64,000 nt of DNA from assembly GCA_964489885.1 (NCBI GenBank), contig CAZAZX010000001.1:102490-166489 (forward strand), given 5' to 3'. This document shows positions 37,960 through 47,658 of this stretch, in pieces (the first letter of the stretch is position 1; each line of letters starts with the position of its first letter). The notes beneath the pieces were generated by a model. That model was not told the DNA's origin. It worked only from the letters and a program-made list of their open reading frames with translations, and ran no database searches. Source of the DNA: CAKOTZ01 sp964489885 (GTDB taxonomy: Bacteria > Bacillota > Clostridia > TANB77 > CAG-508). The position numbers were made by a program, and so were the translations under genes.

Positions 37960-39309
37960 CTATTTATTTCTTACTAATTTTTTAAAAATATCTCCCTTTT
38001 CTTCAAAATTTTTAAAAAATCCATAACTAGCTGCAGCTGGCGATAATAAACATATCTTTCCTTTTTCAGTTTTATCTTTTGCCACTTTTACAGCTTCTTC
38101 TAATGTTTCAACAACATTAACTTTATCTTTTTTCAATTTTTTTGCAATATCATGCCCAGTTTTAGGCATACAAATAATATTTCTAATTTCACTATTATTC
38201 AAAAATTCAACAAATTCTATATAATCAATTCCTCTATCCATTCCTCCAATAATCAAAGTATCTACTTCTTTTAATGCTTTGACAGCTTCAATAGTAGCCA
38301 TTGGAATAGTTGCAATTGCATTATCATAAAATATAATTCCATTATATGTTCCAACAAGTTCCAATCTATGCTCAAGTGTTTTAAAATTTGCTATAGTCTC
38401 CTTAGTTTTTTTTATGTCTAAATTTAATATTTCAGACACACCTAAAACAAACATAATATTATTCAAATTATATTCGCCTTTAAGATTTCTCTCTTCATTT
38501 TTATTATAAATAGGCTTGTTCTCGCAGTATACTGTATCGCCTTTTAAATAAATATCACTTTTTGTGCTACCTTTTAAACTAACTCTATATGTTTTTCCAA
38601 TTGGATTATTAACTAGTCGTTTTAGTGTTTCATTATCAACATTATATAAAAAATAGTCTTTTTCTTTCTGAAATTTATAAATATTACACTTAGCTTCAGC
38701 ATACTGTTCAAACGAATCATAATGGTCTAAATGCTCTTCAAATACATTTAATAAAATAGCAATATTAGGTGAATGATTCATAAATTCTAACTGATGTGAT
38801 GACATTTCTAAAACTAAAATCGTATCATTATTTAAATTTTCAATACATTCAAAAACAGGAACACCGATATTTCCTAATAGCATTACGTTTTTACCCTGAT
38901 TTTTCAACATATTATAGATTAGAGAACTAGTAGTACTTTTTCCTTTAGTACCTGTAATGCCAATTGTAAACACATCAAAAAATTCTAATAGAAGCTCAAG
39001 TTGTGATTTTATTTTTTCCCTATATTTTGTTGTATCCATTCCAGCAAAAGAAATTCCTGGAGATTTCATAATAATATCATAAGAATCCAAATTATCTAAA
39101 TAATTTTTTCCACTAATAAAAGTTAAGTTTACATCTTTTTTTAAGGTTTCAAAATTTTCTTGAAAGTTTTCATTTATATCTGCTATATATAAATTTTGAT
39201 TTTCTAAGTATTTTCTGATTAATCTATATGTTGATTGCCCTTCTCTTCCAAAACCAAGAATAAGAATTTTTTTATTTTTTAAGTATTCTATCATCTCATC
39301 AATCATCAC
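37960..39309 (-). CDS. murD: UDP-N-acetylmuramoyl-L-alanine--glutamate ligase (MurD, probably MurD2 type)
   Basis: This 449-residue Mur ligase has an N-terminal Rossmann-like domain (KILILGFGREGQSTYR), the ATP loop GITGTKGKSTTSSLIYNML, the central EMSSHQLEF, and the C-terminal EHRLELVGTYNGIIFYDNA (cited as EHRLELVG and FYDNAIAT) and LLSPAAASYGFFKNFEEKGD (core LLSPAAASYG) blocks. MurD adds glutamate to UDP-MurNAc-L-Ala. It overlaps the upstream murL by 11 bases, so the two are translated together. In Xanthomonas, MurD2 adds L-Glu and MurL then epimerises it, so the substrate here may be L-Glu instead of D-Glu. That is inference from the neighbour. Confidence 0.9.
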   Translation of the reverse strand: MMIDEMIEYLKNKKILILGFGREGQSTYRLIRKYLENQNLYIADINENFQENFETLKKDVNLTFISGKNYLDNLDSYDIIMKSPGISFAGMDTTKYREKIKSQLELLLEFFDVFTIGITGTKGKSTTSSLIYNMLKNQGKNVMLLGNIGVPVFECIENLNNDTILVLEMSSHQLEFMNHSPNIAILLNVFEEHLDHYDSFEQYAEAKCNIYKFQKEKDYFLYNVDNETLKRLVNNPIGKTYRVSLKGSTKSDIYLKGDTVYCENKPIYNKNEERNLKGEYNLNNIMFVLGVSEILNLDIKKTKETIANFKTLEHRLELVGTYNGIIFYDNAIATIPMATIEAVKALKEVDTLIIGGMDRGIDYIEFVEFLNNSEIRNIICMPKTGHDIAKKLKKDKVNVVETLEEAVKVAKDKTEKGKICLLSPAAASYGFFKNFEEKGDIFKKLVRNK

Positions 39310-40672
39310 AAAAAACCTCTTTTCTTAATATCTCATTTTGCTCGTCTGTTAAATTATTTTCATTATTATATCTTTTTGTTATATCATCAGAAGTATCTAC
39401 TAAATCAAAATGTTTTTTATAATATTTTAATAAATATGGTAAAGGTTTATCTTTCATATTTTCTATAGTTTTTGTAATTGCAAAATTTACTTCTTCAAAA
39501 GTACCAACGCAATCAAATGGTTTAGCATCTCCATTTCCAGTTAAATCAATAAAAATTTTTAACATATTTTTATTTTCAAACATATCTTCTCCAAAAATTT
39601 TAATCAACTTATCTTTATATAAATACGGACTCAAAATTGTAAATGCAAACATACATTTTGCACAATTGCAACACCATTTCCACTCTTTTTCTTTACTTCC
39701 CAAATTGCAACTCTTAAAAACAGAATGATATTTTTCTTGTCTTGAAAATACTTTAGCAATCTGTAATTCATTTAATGGTCTCAAAAAGCTAAAATATTCA
39801 ATAGGTACTTTTAAATATCTATTTGCATAATTTCTAAAATCACTTTCAAATTCAAAGCTTTTTGAATACTGATGATTAATTTTCTCTCCTTCTATATTAG
39901 ACTCATTAGCACTATTTTCATTTGATAAAGCTATATATTTTTTTCCAGATAAATATGCTACAAAATATGAAACAAATGCAAGCATTGCAGAAAAAGGAGT
40001 ATGACCATTTATAAATCCATTTTTATTTAATTCAATTAAATTTGGATCAATTTTTCTATAAACTTCAAAAACATTATTTTCCATACCAGCAATTTGAGCA
40101 CATTTTAAAGTTACTGGTCTTGGATTAATAATTAAACAGTAATCGCTTTTTTTATTAATATCTAATGTTTCAAGTGTAACTACAGAATCCTTTCCACCGC
40201 CAATTGGAACAATATATCCAGAAAAATCATCATTTAATCTATCATAAACTAAATCATTAGATTTTTCAGTACATTGAATGTTCATAAATTCTTCTAATGA
40301 TGTTTCTATATTGTTTCTATAAAACATTTCACCCAATCCAAAAAAGTAAAGTTTTTTCCACCAATTTTTTTGTTCATCATTTAAGTAACCACATTTTATA
40401 ATAACATTAGGAGAACACGTACTTTTCCAATAACTAATAAGTTCAATTAAGCCAATGTGAAATGCTAAGTTCTTTATAATATTTGTTTCTATATTTTTAA
40501 CTCTAAAATCTTTCTTTATAATTTTAAGTTCTGGATTAAAAACTGTTAATCCCTTTATTTCAAAATTATATTTTAAATAAATAGAATTGTCATCTTCAAA
40601 TATTTCGTAGCTGTTATAATAAAAGTCTTTATATTTTTCTCTAAATTTATTAAACTCAATTGATTTATTCAT
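39299..40672 (-). CDS. murL: UDP-MurNAc-L-Ala-L-Glu epimerase MurL
   Basis: This is 457 residues from the ATG at 40672 (GAGAGG 8 bases upstream). An ATG five codons earlier lacks a ribosome site. An ATP-pyrophosphatase-like loop appears in PIGGGKDSVVTLETL (around residue 165). WCCNCAKCMFAFTIL supplies a Cys cluster, and ALSNENSANESN and the HPFSAM-like GHTPFSAMLAF are conserved blocks of this family. MurL converts the terminal L-Glu of UDP-MurNAc-L-Ala-L-Glu into D-Glu using ATP, replacing glutamate racemase. The tight overlap with murD is the strongest support. Family recall is by pattern, so moderate certainty. Confidence 0.78.
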   Translation of the reverse strand: MNKSIEFNKFREKYKDFYYNSYEIFEDDNSIYLKYNFEIKGLTVFNPELKIIKKDFRVKNIETNIIKNLAFHIGLIELISYWKSTCSPNVIIKCGYLNDEQKNWWKKLYFFGLGEMFYRNNIETSLEEFMNIQCTEKSNDLVYDRLNDDFSGYIVPIGGGKDSVVTLETLDINKKSDYCLIINPRPVTLKCAQIAGMENNVFEVYRKIDPNLIELNKNGFINGHTPFSAMLAFVSYFVAYLSGKKYIALSNENSANESNIEGEKINHQYSKSFEFESDFRNYANRYLKVPIEYFSFLRPLNELQIAKVFSRQEKYHSVFKSCNLGSKEKEWKWCCNCAKCMFAFTILSPYLYKDKLIKIFGEDMFENKNMLKIFIDLTGNGDAKPFDCVGTFEEVNFAITKTIENMKDKPLPYLLKYYKKHFDLVDTSDDITKRYNNENNLTDEQNEILRKEVFCDD

Positions 40673-40822
40673 AAAAAAACCTCTCATATACTTTAATTAT
40701 ATTCTTATTTAGTAATTTCAATCACTTTAATTAAAACATTGCTTTGTTTTAATTTTTTTAATTATATCACACAAGTAAACAAAACATTCATTATTTGTTA
40801 ATAATTATAAATTTACAAATCA

Positions 40823-41904
40823 CTATAAAATAATAGTAAAGCAAGTTCCCTTTTCTTTTTGACTTTCTACTTTAATTTCTCCATTTGATAAATCCACAAT
40901 TCTTTTTACTATAGATAATCCAAGACCGCTTCCCTCTTGAGAATGAGATCTATCTGTTTGATAAAATCTTGTATAAATTTTTTTAACTTCATCTTCGCTC
41001 ATTCCAATTCCATGATCCTTTATCTTAACTGTTACTTTATTTTCAACCTTTTTTATTTCAATATCAATGATTCCATTTTCTTTTGAAAATTTAATAGCAT
41101 TGTCTATTAAATTCACCCAAATCTGATATGTTAACTCTTCATCACCAAAATAAAAAACATCATTTTCTATATCATTTAAGTTAAAACTTATATTCTTTTT
41201 TCTAGATTTTGGCTCTAATAATGCAATAATTCTTCTTATTTGCTCTGTAATATTAATATTTTTTTTTTTTCAATTTTATCTTGATTCTGTAATTTAGAAA
41301 GTCTTAGAACCTTGTTAGATAAATTTAATAATCTATCTACTTCTTCTGTAATTATTCCAACATATTCCTTTCTTTCTTCTTTTGTTATGTTATCATCATC
41401 TAACAATTTAGCAAATCCCTGTATAGAACTAATTGGTGTTTTTATTTCATGTGATACATTGTCTATAAAGTCTTTTTGCAAAATTTCGACTTCGCTTAAT
41501 TCTTTTACCATATCATTAAAATTTTTAGTTAACTCACCAATTTCATCATCTCTAATTGGATTTATATTTACATCAAAATTTCCTTCTGCCACTTTTTTAG
41601 TAGCATTTGATAAATTTTCAATAGGTTTAATAATTTTTCTACTTATAACACTGATAACTAATGCACTAATTAAAACAGTATTTAATATAAGTATTATTAC
41701 AAATCTTTGAAAAATATATGTCAAATCCCTCAAATTATCTCCAGTTGCTAAATTAAGTAAAATTAATCTATTAAGAGATTCTTTGTTTACAAATATTAGT
41801 AACCCAATTAATGAAATTACAAATACAATAGCAACAGACAATATTAAATTAAGTATTAGCACTCTCTTTATCGATTTTTTCTTTCCAAATATCTTTTCAA
41901 ACAT
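40823..41904 (-). CDS. HAMP-domain sensor histidine kinase, broken by -1 slip at 12 A
   Basis: The ATG at 41904 (AGAGGG upstream) is the likely start. Two membrane helices flank a short extracellular loop, followed by HAMP (PIENLSNATKKVAEGNFDVN) and the H-box DFIDNVSHEIKTPISS. The frame breaks after KIEKK at a run of 12 A (plus-strand T at 41259-41270). With one more A the protein goes on NINITEQIRRIIALLEP to the N-box NLIDNAIKFSKENG, DHGIGMSEDE and EGSGLGLSIVKRIV, 360 residues in all. This is a different lesion from the CGG sites: -1, in a homopolymer. It may be a sequencing miscount, transcriptional slippage or phase variation. Its regulator is at 42896-43571. Confidence 0.82.
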
Positions 41905-42098
41905 ATTTAATCCCTCTTTTTTTCTGCAACATTTTATCATAATTATATAAAATAATAAATAACTTAGTATCAATAAAATTCTAAAGCAATTTTTTTAGAT
42001 AAATTTAATTTTTCTGCTACTAACATATTAAATTATGTTATAATAAGATAACTTAGCTATAATTAGAATATGACTAGAATAAAGATCGGAGAATACGT

Positions 42099-42887
42099 AT
42101 GAAAAAAAGAAAAAGTAAGAAAAATATAAATAAAATACTTATATTGGTAGTTAGCTTATTTTTAATAATTTATAGCTATCATATAAACAATTTTAATATT
42201 CCAAAGCAGTCAATAGCAAGTGCTAACAACATACAAAATGTAGTAAATATTGAAAATTCATTAAATTCAGAAAATATTTATATAGATTTATCTTCAATTC
42301 CTGAATACTCTTCATCTCCCTACATTGAAATAAATAACAACATTCCATATTTTACAGAAACAGATTTAACAACAGAAGTTTTTGAAAAATATAGTGATTG
42401 GGATTCTCTTGGAAGAAGTGGTGTTGCTTTTGCGAATATTTGTAAAGAAACAATGCCAAAAGAAGGAGAAAAACGCGGAGAAATAGGAATGATTAGGGAT
42501 TTATCTGGTTGGGTTCAAAAAAGATATGATAATGTTATAAAGGATAAATATTTATATAACCGCTGTCATTTAATTGGATGGGAATTGAGTTCAGAAAATG
42601 ATAATAAACTTAATTTAATTACTGGAACAAGATATTTAAATATCGAAGGAATGTTACCTTTTGAAAATCTTGTTGCAGATTATATCCGCTATCATCAAGA
42701 TAATCATGTTCTTTACAGAGTTACTCCTATATATGATGGAGATAACAAATTAGCAAGTGGTGTTGAAATGGAAGCCTACTCTGTTGAAGATAAGGGACAA
42801 GCCATTTGTTTTAATGTATATTGCTATAATGTCCAACCAGGAATTGAAATTGATTATGCAACTGGAAATAGCCATGAAGCAAAATAA
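42099..42887 (+). CDS. Membrane-anchored DNA/RNA non-specific endonuclease (EndA/NucA-like)
   Basis: This is 262 residues. A basic N-terminus and one membrane helix (about 12-29) are followed by an extracellular beta-beta-alpha-metal nuclease domain. The family motif DRGH appears as YNRCHLIGWELSSEN, with the catalytic histidine kept and Gly replaced by Cys. NKLNLITGTRYLN, GMLPFENLV and VLYRVTPIYDGD complete the pattern of EndA-type DNases. It likely degrades DNA at the cell surface for nutrition or uptake. It lies on the opposite strand between the response regulator and its kinase and ends 8 bases from the regulator stop. Confidence 0.85.
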   Translation: MKKRKSKKNINKILILVVSLFLIIYSYHINNFNIPKQSIASANNIQNVVNIENSLNSENIYIDLSSIPEYSSSPYIEINNNIPYFTETDLTTEVFEKYSDWDSLGRSGVAFANICKETMPKEGEKRGEIGMIRDLSGWVQKRYDNVIKDKYLYNRCHLIGWELSSENDNKLNLITGTRYLNIEGMLPFENLVADYIRYHQDNHVLYRVTPIYDGDNKLASGVEMEAYSVEDKGQAICFNVYCYNVQPGIEIDYATGNSHEAK

Positions 42888-42895
42888 ATTCTATG

Positions 42896-43571
42896 TTATT
42901 CCTCTACTATACTTCTATACCCAATTCCACGAACTGATTCAATTTTAAAATCATCTACTTCAGCCAATTTTTCCCTAATTCTTTTAATATGTACATCCAC
43001 TGTTCTAAAATCCGATTCACTTTCTAAGCCCCAAATTTCTTCAAAAAGCTCCTGTCTTGTAAAAATATAATTTGGTCTACTTAGTAACTTATATAGTAAA
43101 TAAAATTCTTTTTGAGCTAGTTTATACTCCTTGCCGATTTCTTTCCACACTTAACTGATTATAATCTAAAGTTAATTTTCCTACTTGCATTTTCTGTTCA
43201 AAAACTCTTTTTTCTCTTCTTAACAAAACTTTAACTCTTAAAAGCATTTCTTCAATATCAATTGGTTTTACCATATAATCGTCAGCCCCTAAAGAGAATC
43301 CCTTTCTTTTATCCTCTAGACTATCTTTTGCAGTGACAACTAAAATAGGAACATCATATTTAGCTTTTCTTAGGCTACTAATAAGTTCAAATCCATCCAT
43401 ATCTGGCATCATTAAATCACTAATAATTAAATCTATATAGTTCTCATCTAGTACATTTAAAGCTTCTTCTCCATTAATTGCTTCAAAAGTGTTATAATTA
43501 TTCTTTTTCAAATATGTTGTAATTAATTTTCTTAGGTTTTTATCATCTTCTGCAATCAATATATTAAACAT
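42896..43571 (-). CDS. OmpR-family response regulator, interrupted by an in-frame CGG (+1)
   Basis: The ATG at 43571 has AGGAGG 8 bases upstream. The receiver domain is intact: ILIAEDDKNLRK, phospho-acceptor in LIISDLMMPDMDG, switch residues in PILVVTAKDS and ADDYMVKPID. CGG at 43134-43136 sits in the linker start of the winged helix. The plain frame ends four codons later. Dropping the C gives ERNGKEYKLAQKEFYLLYKL, then IWGLESESDFRTVDVHIKRIREKL (core RTVDVHIKRIREKL) to 42896, 224 residues in all. The restored glycine matches the usual RDGxxxxLTxxEF pattern. Without the shift it is a receiver with no DNA-binding domain. Partner: kinase at 40823-41904. Confidence 0.92.
43134..43136 (-). other. 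CGG +1 recoding site in the response regulator
   Basis: The codons are AAT CGG CAA. Dropping the C gives AAT-C-GGC-AAG, that is Asn-Gly-Lys (glycine 146), opening the DNA-binding domain. Confidence 0.9.
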
Positions 43572-43607
43572 AAAAAGCCTCCTAAACATTAGCAATATTA
43601 TACAACA

Positions 43608-43641
43608 AAAAACCGACAAAAATCAAATTTTTGTCGGTTTT
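43608..43641. terminator. Terminator of the radical SAM gene
   Basis: AAAACCGACAAAAAT and its complement form a near-perfect stem with a short loop, with A and T tracts on both sides. It lies just past the radical SAM stop at 43650 on the minus strand. Confidence 0.88.
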
Positions 43642-43649
43642 GTATATTA

Positions 43650-45038
43650 TTACTGTTGTACTGTAACTTTTTCTTTTTCCTTTTTTTCTTCTTTGCTATG
43701 TGGATCATCTTCCCATAACTTATCTGCTGTTACCTTCCAATCTCTTGCTATATCATGACATTTAACACATAAGTCATGAACATCCTCAGGATGTGCTAAA
43801 TCTGTTGAATGAGCTCCACATCTATCAACCATTTCAGCTAATTTTCCTTCATTGTCTAGTAATGGACATGGTCTTAATAGATTACCATTAAATGGTTGAT
43901 TTTTTTGATATTCTCTAAATATTGGTTGTTTTAAAGTTTCTAATAAGCTCATATCTTTGACATTTGCATTTGAATAATGTATAAATACACATGGCTCAAC
44001 ATCACCATTTGCATTAATATGCATATAATGTTTACCTCCAGCAATACATCCACCAACGTATCTTCCATCATTCCAGAAATCTACTGTAAATAATGGCTTT
44101 GTTTTTCTATATTCTGCTAATTTATAGTACATATCTTCTCTTTGTTCAGGTGTTGTTAAAAGTTTGTTATCTGAGCCACAGCCAACTGGCATATAGTTGA
44201 AATACCATCCATATTTGCAACCTTTTTCAATCATTGTATCAAAATATTCTTCACTCATAATATATTCTGCATTTGCAGATGTAGCACAGGTTGAAAATCC
44301 AAATAGAATTCCATATTTCTTTAAGATATCCATAGCATTGATAACTTTTTGATAAGTACCTTTTCCTCTTCTCATATCTGTTGATTCTTCCGTTCCTTCA
44401 ACACTTATTGAAAATGATAAATTACCAACCTTTTGAACCTTTTGTGCAAATTCTTCATCAATTAATGTTGCATTTGTAAATGCAACAAATATACAATCAT
44501 TATGTTTCTCACATAATTTTAATATTTCGTCTTTTTTTACTAATGGCTCTCCACCAGTAAATAAGTACCAATAACATCCAATTTCTTTACCTTCTGTTAT
44601 AATTCTATCCATTAAATCAAAACCAAGGTTTAAGCTCTTTCCATAATCTGCTGCCCAGCATCCAGTACATCTTAAATTACATGCTGTTGTTGGGTCCATA
44701 ACAATTGCCCAAGGTGCTCCACAGTGCTCTTTTTCTTTAATTTCATGATTTCTTGATATTCCTTTAATTGCAGAATTTATAATAAAATTACATAAAAATT
44801 TCTCTAAAACACTTTGATCAATATCTTTTAACAAGTCTTTTAAATATTTGTTCCAGTTGTTATCCTTATCAGCAACAACTTTTTCCATAAACTTATATTG
44901 TGGTTCCCACATCTTATCCTTGTCAAATTTTTCAACATATTCTAGTAATTTTGGCAAATTCTTATCTGGATCTTCCTTAATCTTTTCAATGGCATGTTTA
45001 ATGCCAATTTCCATTGCCTTGTCTTTTATAGCTCCCAT
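43650..45038 (-). CDS. Radical SAM protein with extra C-terminal cysteines
   Basis: This is 462 residues. The helical N-terminus (about 1-110) precedes the radical SAM core with the cluster motif TTACNLRCTGCWAADYG and the SAM-binding LFTGGEPL. A SPASM-like C-terminus supplies further cysteines (GGCIAGGKHYMHINANGDVEPC cited as GGCIAGGKHYM and GDVEPC, then LRPCPLLDN, DRCGAHS, LCVKCHDIA), enough for one or two auxiliary Fe-S clusters. SPASM enzymes often modify peptides or cofactors. No candidate peptide lies next to it. It is monocistronic with its own terminator. The specific reaction is unknown. Confidence 0.85.
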   Translation of the reverse strand: MGAIKDKAMEIGIKHAIEKIKEDPDKNLPKLLEYVEKFDKDKMWEPQYKFMEKVVADKDNNWNKYLKDLLKDIDQSVLEKFLCNFIINSAIKGISRNHEIKEKEHCGAPWAIVMDPTTACNLRCTGCWAADYGKSLNLGFDLMDRIITEGKEIGCYWYLFTGGEPLVKKDEILKLCEKHNDCIFVAFTNATLIDEEFAQKVQKVGNLSFSISVEGTEESTDMRRGKGTYQKVINAMDILKKYGILFGFSTCATSANAEYIMSEEYFDTMIEKGCKYGWYFNYMPVGCGSDNKLLTTPEQREDMYYKLAEYRKTKPLFTVDFWNDGRYVGGCIAGGKHYMHINANGDVEPCVFIHYSNANVKDMSLLETLKQPIFREYQKNQPFNGNLLRPCPLLDNEGKLAEMVDRCGAHSTDLAHPEDVHDLCVKCHDIARDWKVTADKLWEDDPHSKEEKKEKEKVTVQQ

Positions 45039-45166
45039 TTAAAACTCCTCCATTTTTATTATTTATATAATACAATCTAAATTGTTGTTTTGTATTATAT
45101 AAAAGAAATATGAACAAAAAATGAACTTTTTTTGACATTAATCGACAATATTAAAAATAATAGATA

Positions 45167-45188
45167 TTTTATTGCGAAACAACCAAGT
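45167..45188 (+). repeat. Left-arm fragment of the dispersed repeat, copy F
   Basis: TTTTATTGCGAAACAACCAAG matches the first block of the repeat family and nothing after it. It lies alone in the 280-base gap between the radical SAM gene and HU. Confidence 0.5.
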
Positions 45189-45250
45189 ATCTCTTTATAT
45201 GTTATACTACAATTACATATATATGCATAGTAATTATTTCTTAAAATTAC

Positions 45251-45291
45251 AAAAAAAAGAAGTTCTTGAAACAAACAAGTACTTCTTTTTT
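45251..45291 (-). terminator. Terminator after the HU gene
   Basis: On the minus strand AAAAAAGAAGTACTTG pairs with CAAGAACTTCTTTTTT (one internal A/A mismatch) around a 7-base loop, followed by T. It lies about 30 bases past the HU stop. Confidence 0.85.
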
Positions 45292-45321
45292 AATATGAAT
45301 TCATATTATTTAATATATAAA

Positions 45322-45600
45322 TTATCTTTTATTAACAGCATCTTTTAATGCTTTTCCAGCTTTGAATACAGGAGCTTTTGATGCAGGTATTTTAATTTCT
45401 TCTCTAGTTTGTGGGTTTCTTCCCTTTCTAGCTGCTCTTTTTCTTACTTCAAAAGATCCAAATCCAACTAATTGAACTTTGTCACCTTTTACTAATGCTT
45501 CTGTTATAGCATCTACAACTGCATTAACACTTGCTTCAGCATTCTTTTTTGTTTCATTTGTTTGAGCAGCTACTGCTGCTATTAATTCAGCTTTGTTCAT
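45322..45600 (-). CDS. hup: HU family DNA-binding protein
   Basis: This is 92 residues. MNKAELIAAVAAQTNETKKN begins the helical dimer part, LVGFGSFEVRKRAARKGRNP is the beta arm that wraps DNA, and IPASKAPVFKAGKALKDAVN closes it. Length and every motif match the bacterial HU homodimer type. It is a nucleoid protein expressed alone, with AGGAGG-like Shine-Dalgarno (TAGGAGGTAATT) and a terminator. Confidence 0.97.
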   Translation of the reverse strand: MNKAELIAAVAAQTNETKKNAEASVNAVVDAITEALVKGDKVQLVGFGSFEVRKRAARKGRNPQTREEIKIPASKAPVFKAGKALKDAVNKR

Positions 45601-45760
45601 TATAAATTACCTCCTAAAATTTGTGTATGTAGATAGAAAGCATCTACATTAATTCATATTCGCCAATTTTAGATAAAATCCTTCTTTTTTCTTATTATTT
45701 TTTTAAAAAAATAGCGAAATTAAAACACTTTTTGAATTTTATCTATTTTTAAATAGAATT

Positions 45761-47419
45761 TTAATTAATTGCCTTATCCTTATAAAATCCCAATTTGCAT
45801 AGTGTTTTGTAGATTTTCTTGCCATAAGGTAGCATATATATTTCTTCCTTGTTAAATATTTTTAGAACTAAAAGTGCCAAAGTGTAAATTAACACAGCAA
45901 CTAAAAGTGCTATAGTTGTTGCTAACCTTTCTGCTATATAGACTTTTAACACAATATATATAGCATAAGAGCAAATTGACATCATAATTGTTGCAAGTAA
46001 TGGTTTTAAAATGAATTTTGTAAATCCTAAATTTAATTTTATATTTTTCTTTAAAACAGAAAATCCTATTGTAAAATGTATTATATGACAAACAACAGAT
46101 CCTATTGCTGCTCCACAAGCTCCAAGCCATGGTATAGGTACAAGTATTATATTTAATATGCATTTAACCGCAACTCCTATACCAAAAGCAGTTGCAGGTA
46201 CCATTACTTTTCCTATTCCCTGTAAAGCCCCATTCACAGTTTGCGCCAATACTGTGAATATAATTGTAAGAGAACTTATTTGTAAAATTAATTCACCTTG
46301 ATTTGCATTTGGAAATAATAAGTTCAAAATCGGTGCTGCAAATATAAACATTCCTATTGTACAAGGTAAACCTATTAACATAGTTACTAAAAGTGAAAAT
46401 GATACTCTTTTTTCAGCAGTTTCGCTATCTTTTTTTGCTCTTGCTGCAGATAAAGCAGGTACTAATGCTGTTGCAAAAGCAATATTAAATGACAAGGGTA
46501 ATGATGTTAATGTATCCACTTTTCCACTTAATATTCCGTATTGTGCTTTTGCTTCTGCTTCACTCATAAATGTCTTTAAACTTCTAACAACTGTAAATGA
46601 ATCTATATTCTTGTTAATAGCAGACATCATAGAGCTTAATGATATTGGTATTGAAACAGATAATATTCTTTTTACTATAGTTCCTACACTTTCCTGTTTC
46701 ACTTTTATTTGTGGGACTAAGTTTGCATTAATATCAGCCTTCCTAGTTTTATAAAACATATATAAATATGCAAAACTTAAAAATGTTGAAAATGTTGTTG
46801 CTAAATTTGCTGCAGCAGCCATAATTACAGTGTTTGAATTAGAAAATACTGCAATAACTGCAACAAATAAAATAGTTAAGGTTGTTTTAAATAATTGTTC
46901 TAATGTTTGTGAATTTGCAGTTGCCTTCATATTAGCTTTTCCATTAAAATACCCTCTTATTACAGAAGAAATTGAAACAAAAAATATTGATGGTGATAAT
47001 GCAACTAATGTTAATTCAGCTTCAGGTATTTGTAAAAACACATTTGATATATATCTTGCACCAAAGAACAGAATTAAAGTTCCACATAAACCAATTAAAG
47101 CAAATGTTGCAAATGCAATTTTAAATATTCTGTGTGCACCTTTATTATCTCCAATTGCAGTTCTTTCTGAAACGAGTTTTGAAATTGCATTTGGGACACC
47201 TATTGATGAAATAGTAAGTAATAGTGCATATATTTGATATCCACTATTGCAAATTGCATTTCCTGTATCTCCAAAACCTGGTTTATTAGTTAAATATAAT
47301 TTATAAACTAAACCAAGTATTTTAATTAGCACTTGTGAAAGCATTAAAGCTAAAACAGCCTGCATAAAACTTTCTCTTTTATGTGATGTTTCATTATTTT
47401 GCTTTTTGCTCAATAGCAT
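45761..47419 (-). CDS. SpoVB/MurJ-type polysaccharide flippase
   Basis: This 552-residue MOP-superfamily membrane protein has about 14 helices. FMQAVLALMLSQVLIKILG and GLVYKLYLTN at the start, and GYQIYALLLTISSIGVPNAISKLVSE (core SSIGVPNAISKLVSE) are typical of the SpoVB/YtgP group. Such proteins flip lipid-linked sugars, in sporulation (SpoVB) or vegetative wall synthesis (MurJ-like). The close context (HU, pilin) does not decide between them. AAAGGA lies 8 bases before the ATG. Confidence 0.88.
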   Translation of the reverse strand: MLLSKKQNNETSHKRESFMQAVLALMLSQVLIKILGLVYKLYLTNKPGFGDTGNAICNSGYQIYALLLTISSIGVPNAISKLVSERTAIGDNKGAHRIFKIAFATFALIGLCGTLILFFGARYISNVFLQIPEAELTLVALSPSIFFVSISSVIRGYFNGKANMKATANSQTLEQLFKTTLTILFVAVIAVFSNSNTVIMAAAANLATTFSTFLSFAYLYMFYKTRKADINANLVPQIKVKQESVGTIVKRILSVSIPISLSSMMSAINKNIDSFTVVRSLKTFMSEAEAKAQYGILSGKVDTLTSLPLSFNIAFATALVPALSAARAKKDSETAEKRVSFSLLVTMLIGLPCTIGMFIFAAPILNLLFPNANQGELILQISSLTIIFTVLAQTVNGALQGIGKVMVPATAFGIGVAVKCILNIILVPIPWLGACGAAIGSVVCHIIHFTIGFSVLKKNIKLNLGFTKFILKPLLATIMMSICSYAIYIVLKVYIAERLATTIALLVAVLIYTLALLVLKIFNKEEIYMLPYGKKIYKTLCKLGFYKDKAIN

Positions 47420-47502
47420 TTCTTTATTCCTTTCTCAAATTATGATATAAGTATTATATTTTTTTTATATATATTATTCAAGTACTTTTTCAAAATAACT
47501 AT

Positions 47503-47529
47503 GGACAAGGGGACGGTTCTCTTGTCCAC
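47503..47529 (+). repeat. GGGACGG-core REP-like half palindrome, left copy
   Basis: GGACAAGGGGACGGTTCTCT followed by TGTCC has ends that pair (GGACAAG with CTTGTCC). The same unit appears inverted at 49598-49628, so the pair brackets the toxin candidate and the pilin-like gene. Confidence 0.75.
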
Positions 47530-47623
47530 TTCGCCCTCAAATTGTCTTATTCAAAATTTTTTTCATCTCCTTCCTTAAGGTAAAAAAAGAAGCTATTTTC
47601 ATAAAAAATAACTCCTCTATTGT

Positions 47624-47652
47624 TTGACTTATATTCATTTTAGTTATATAAT
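47624..47652 (+). promoter_or_regulatory. Strong sigma-A promoter for a short antisense RNA
   Basis: TTGACT (47624-47629), a 17-base spacer and a perfect TATAAT (47647-47652) point rightward. No plus-strand gene lies downstream, only a terminator at 47703-47750, so the product would be a short RNA of about 90 bases. Confidence 0.75.
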
Positions 47653-47658
47653 AAGTGT

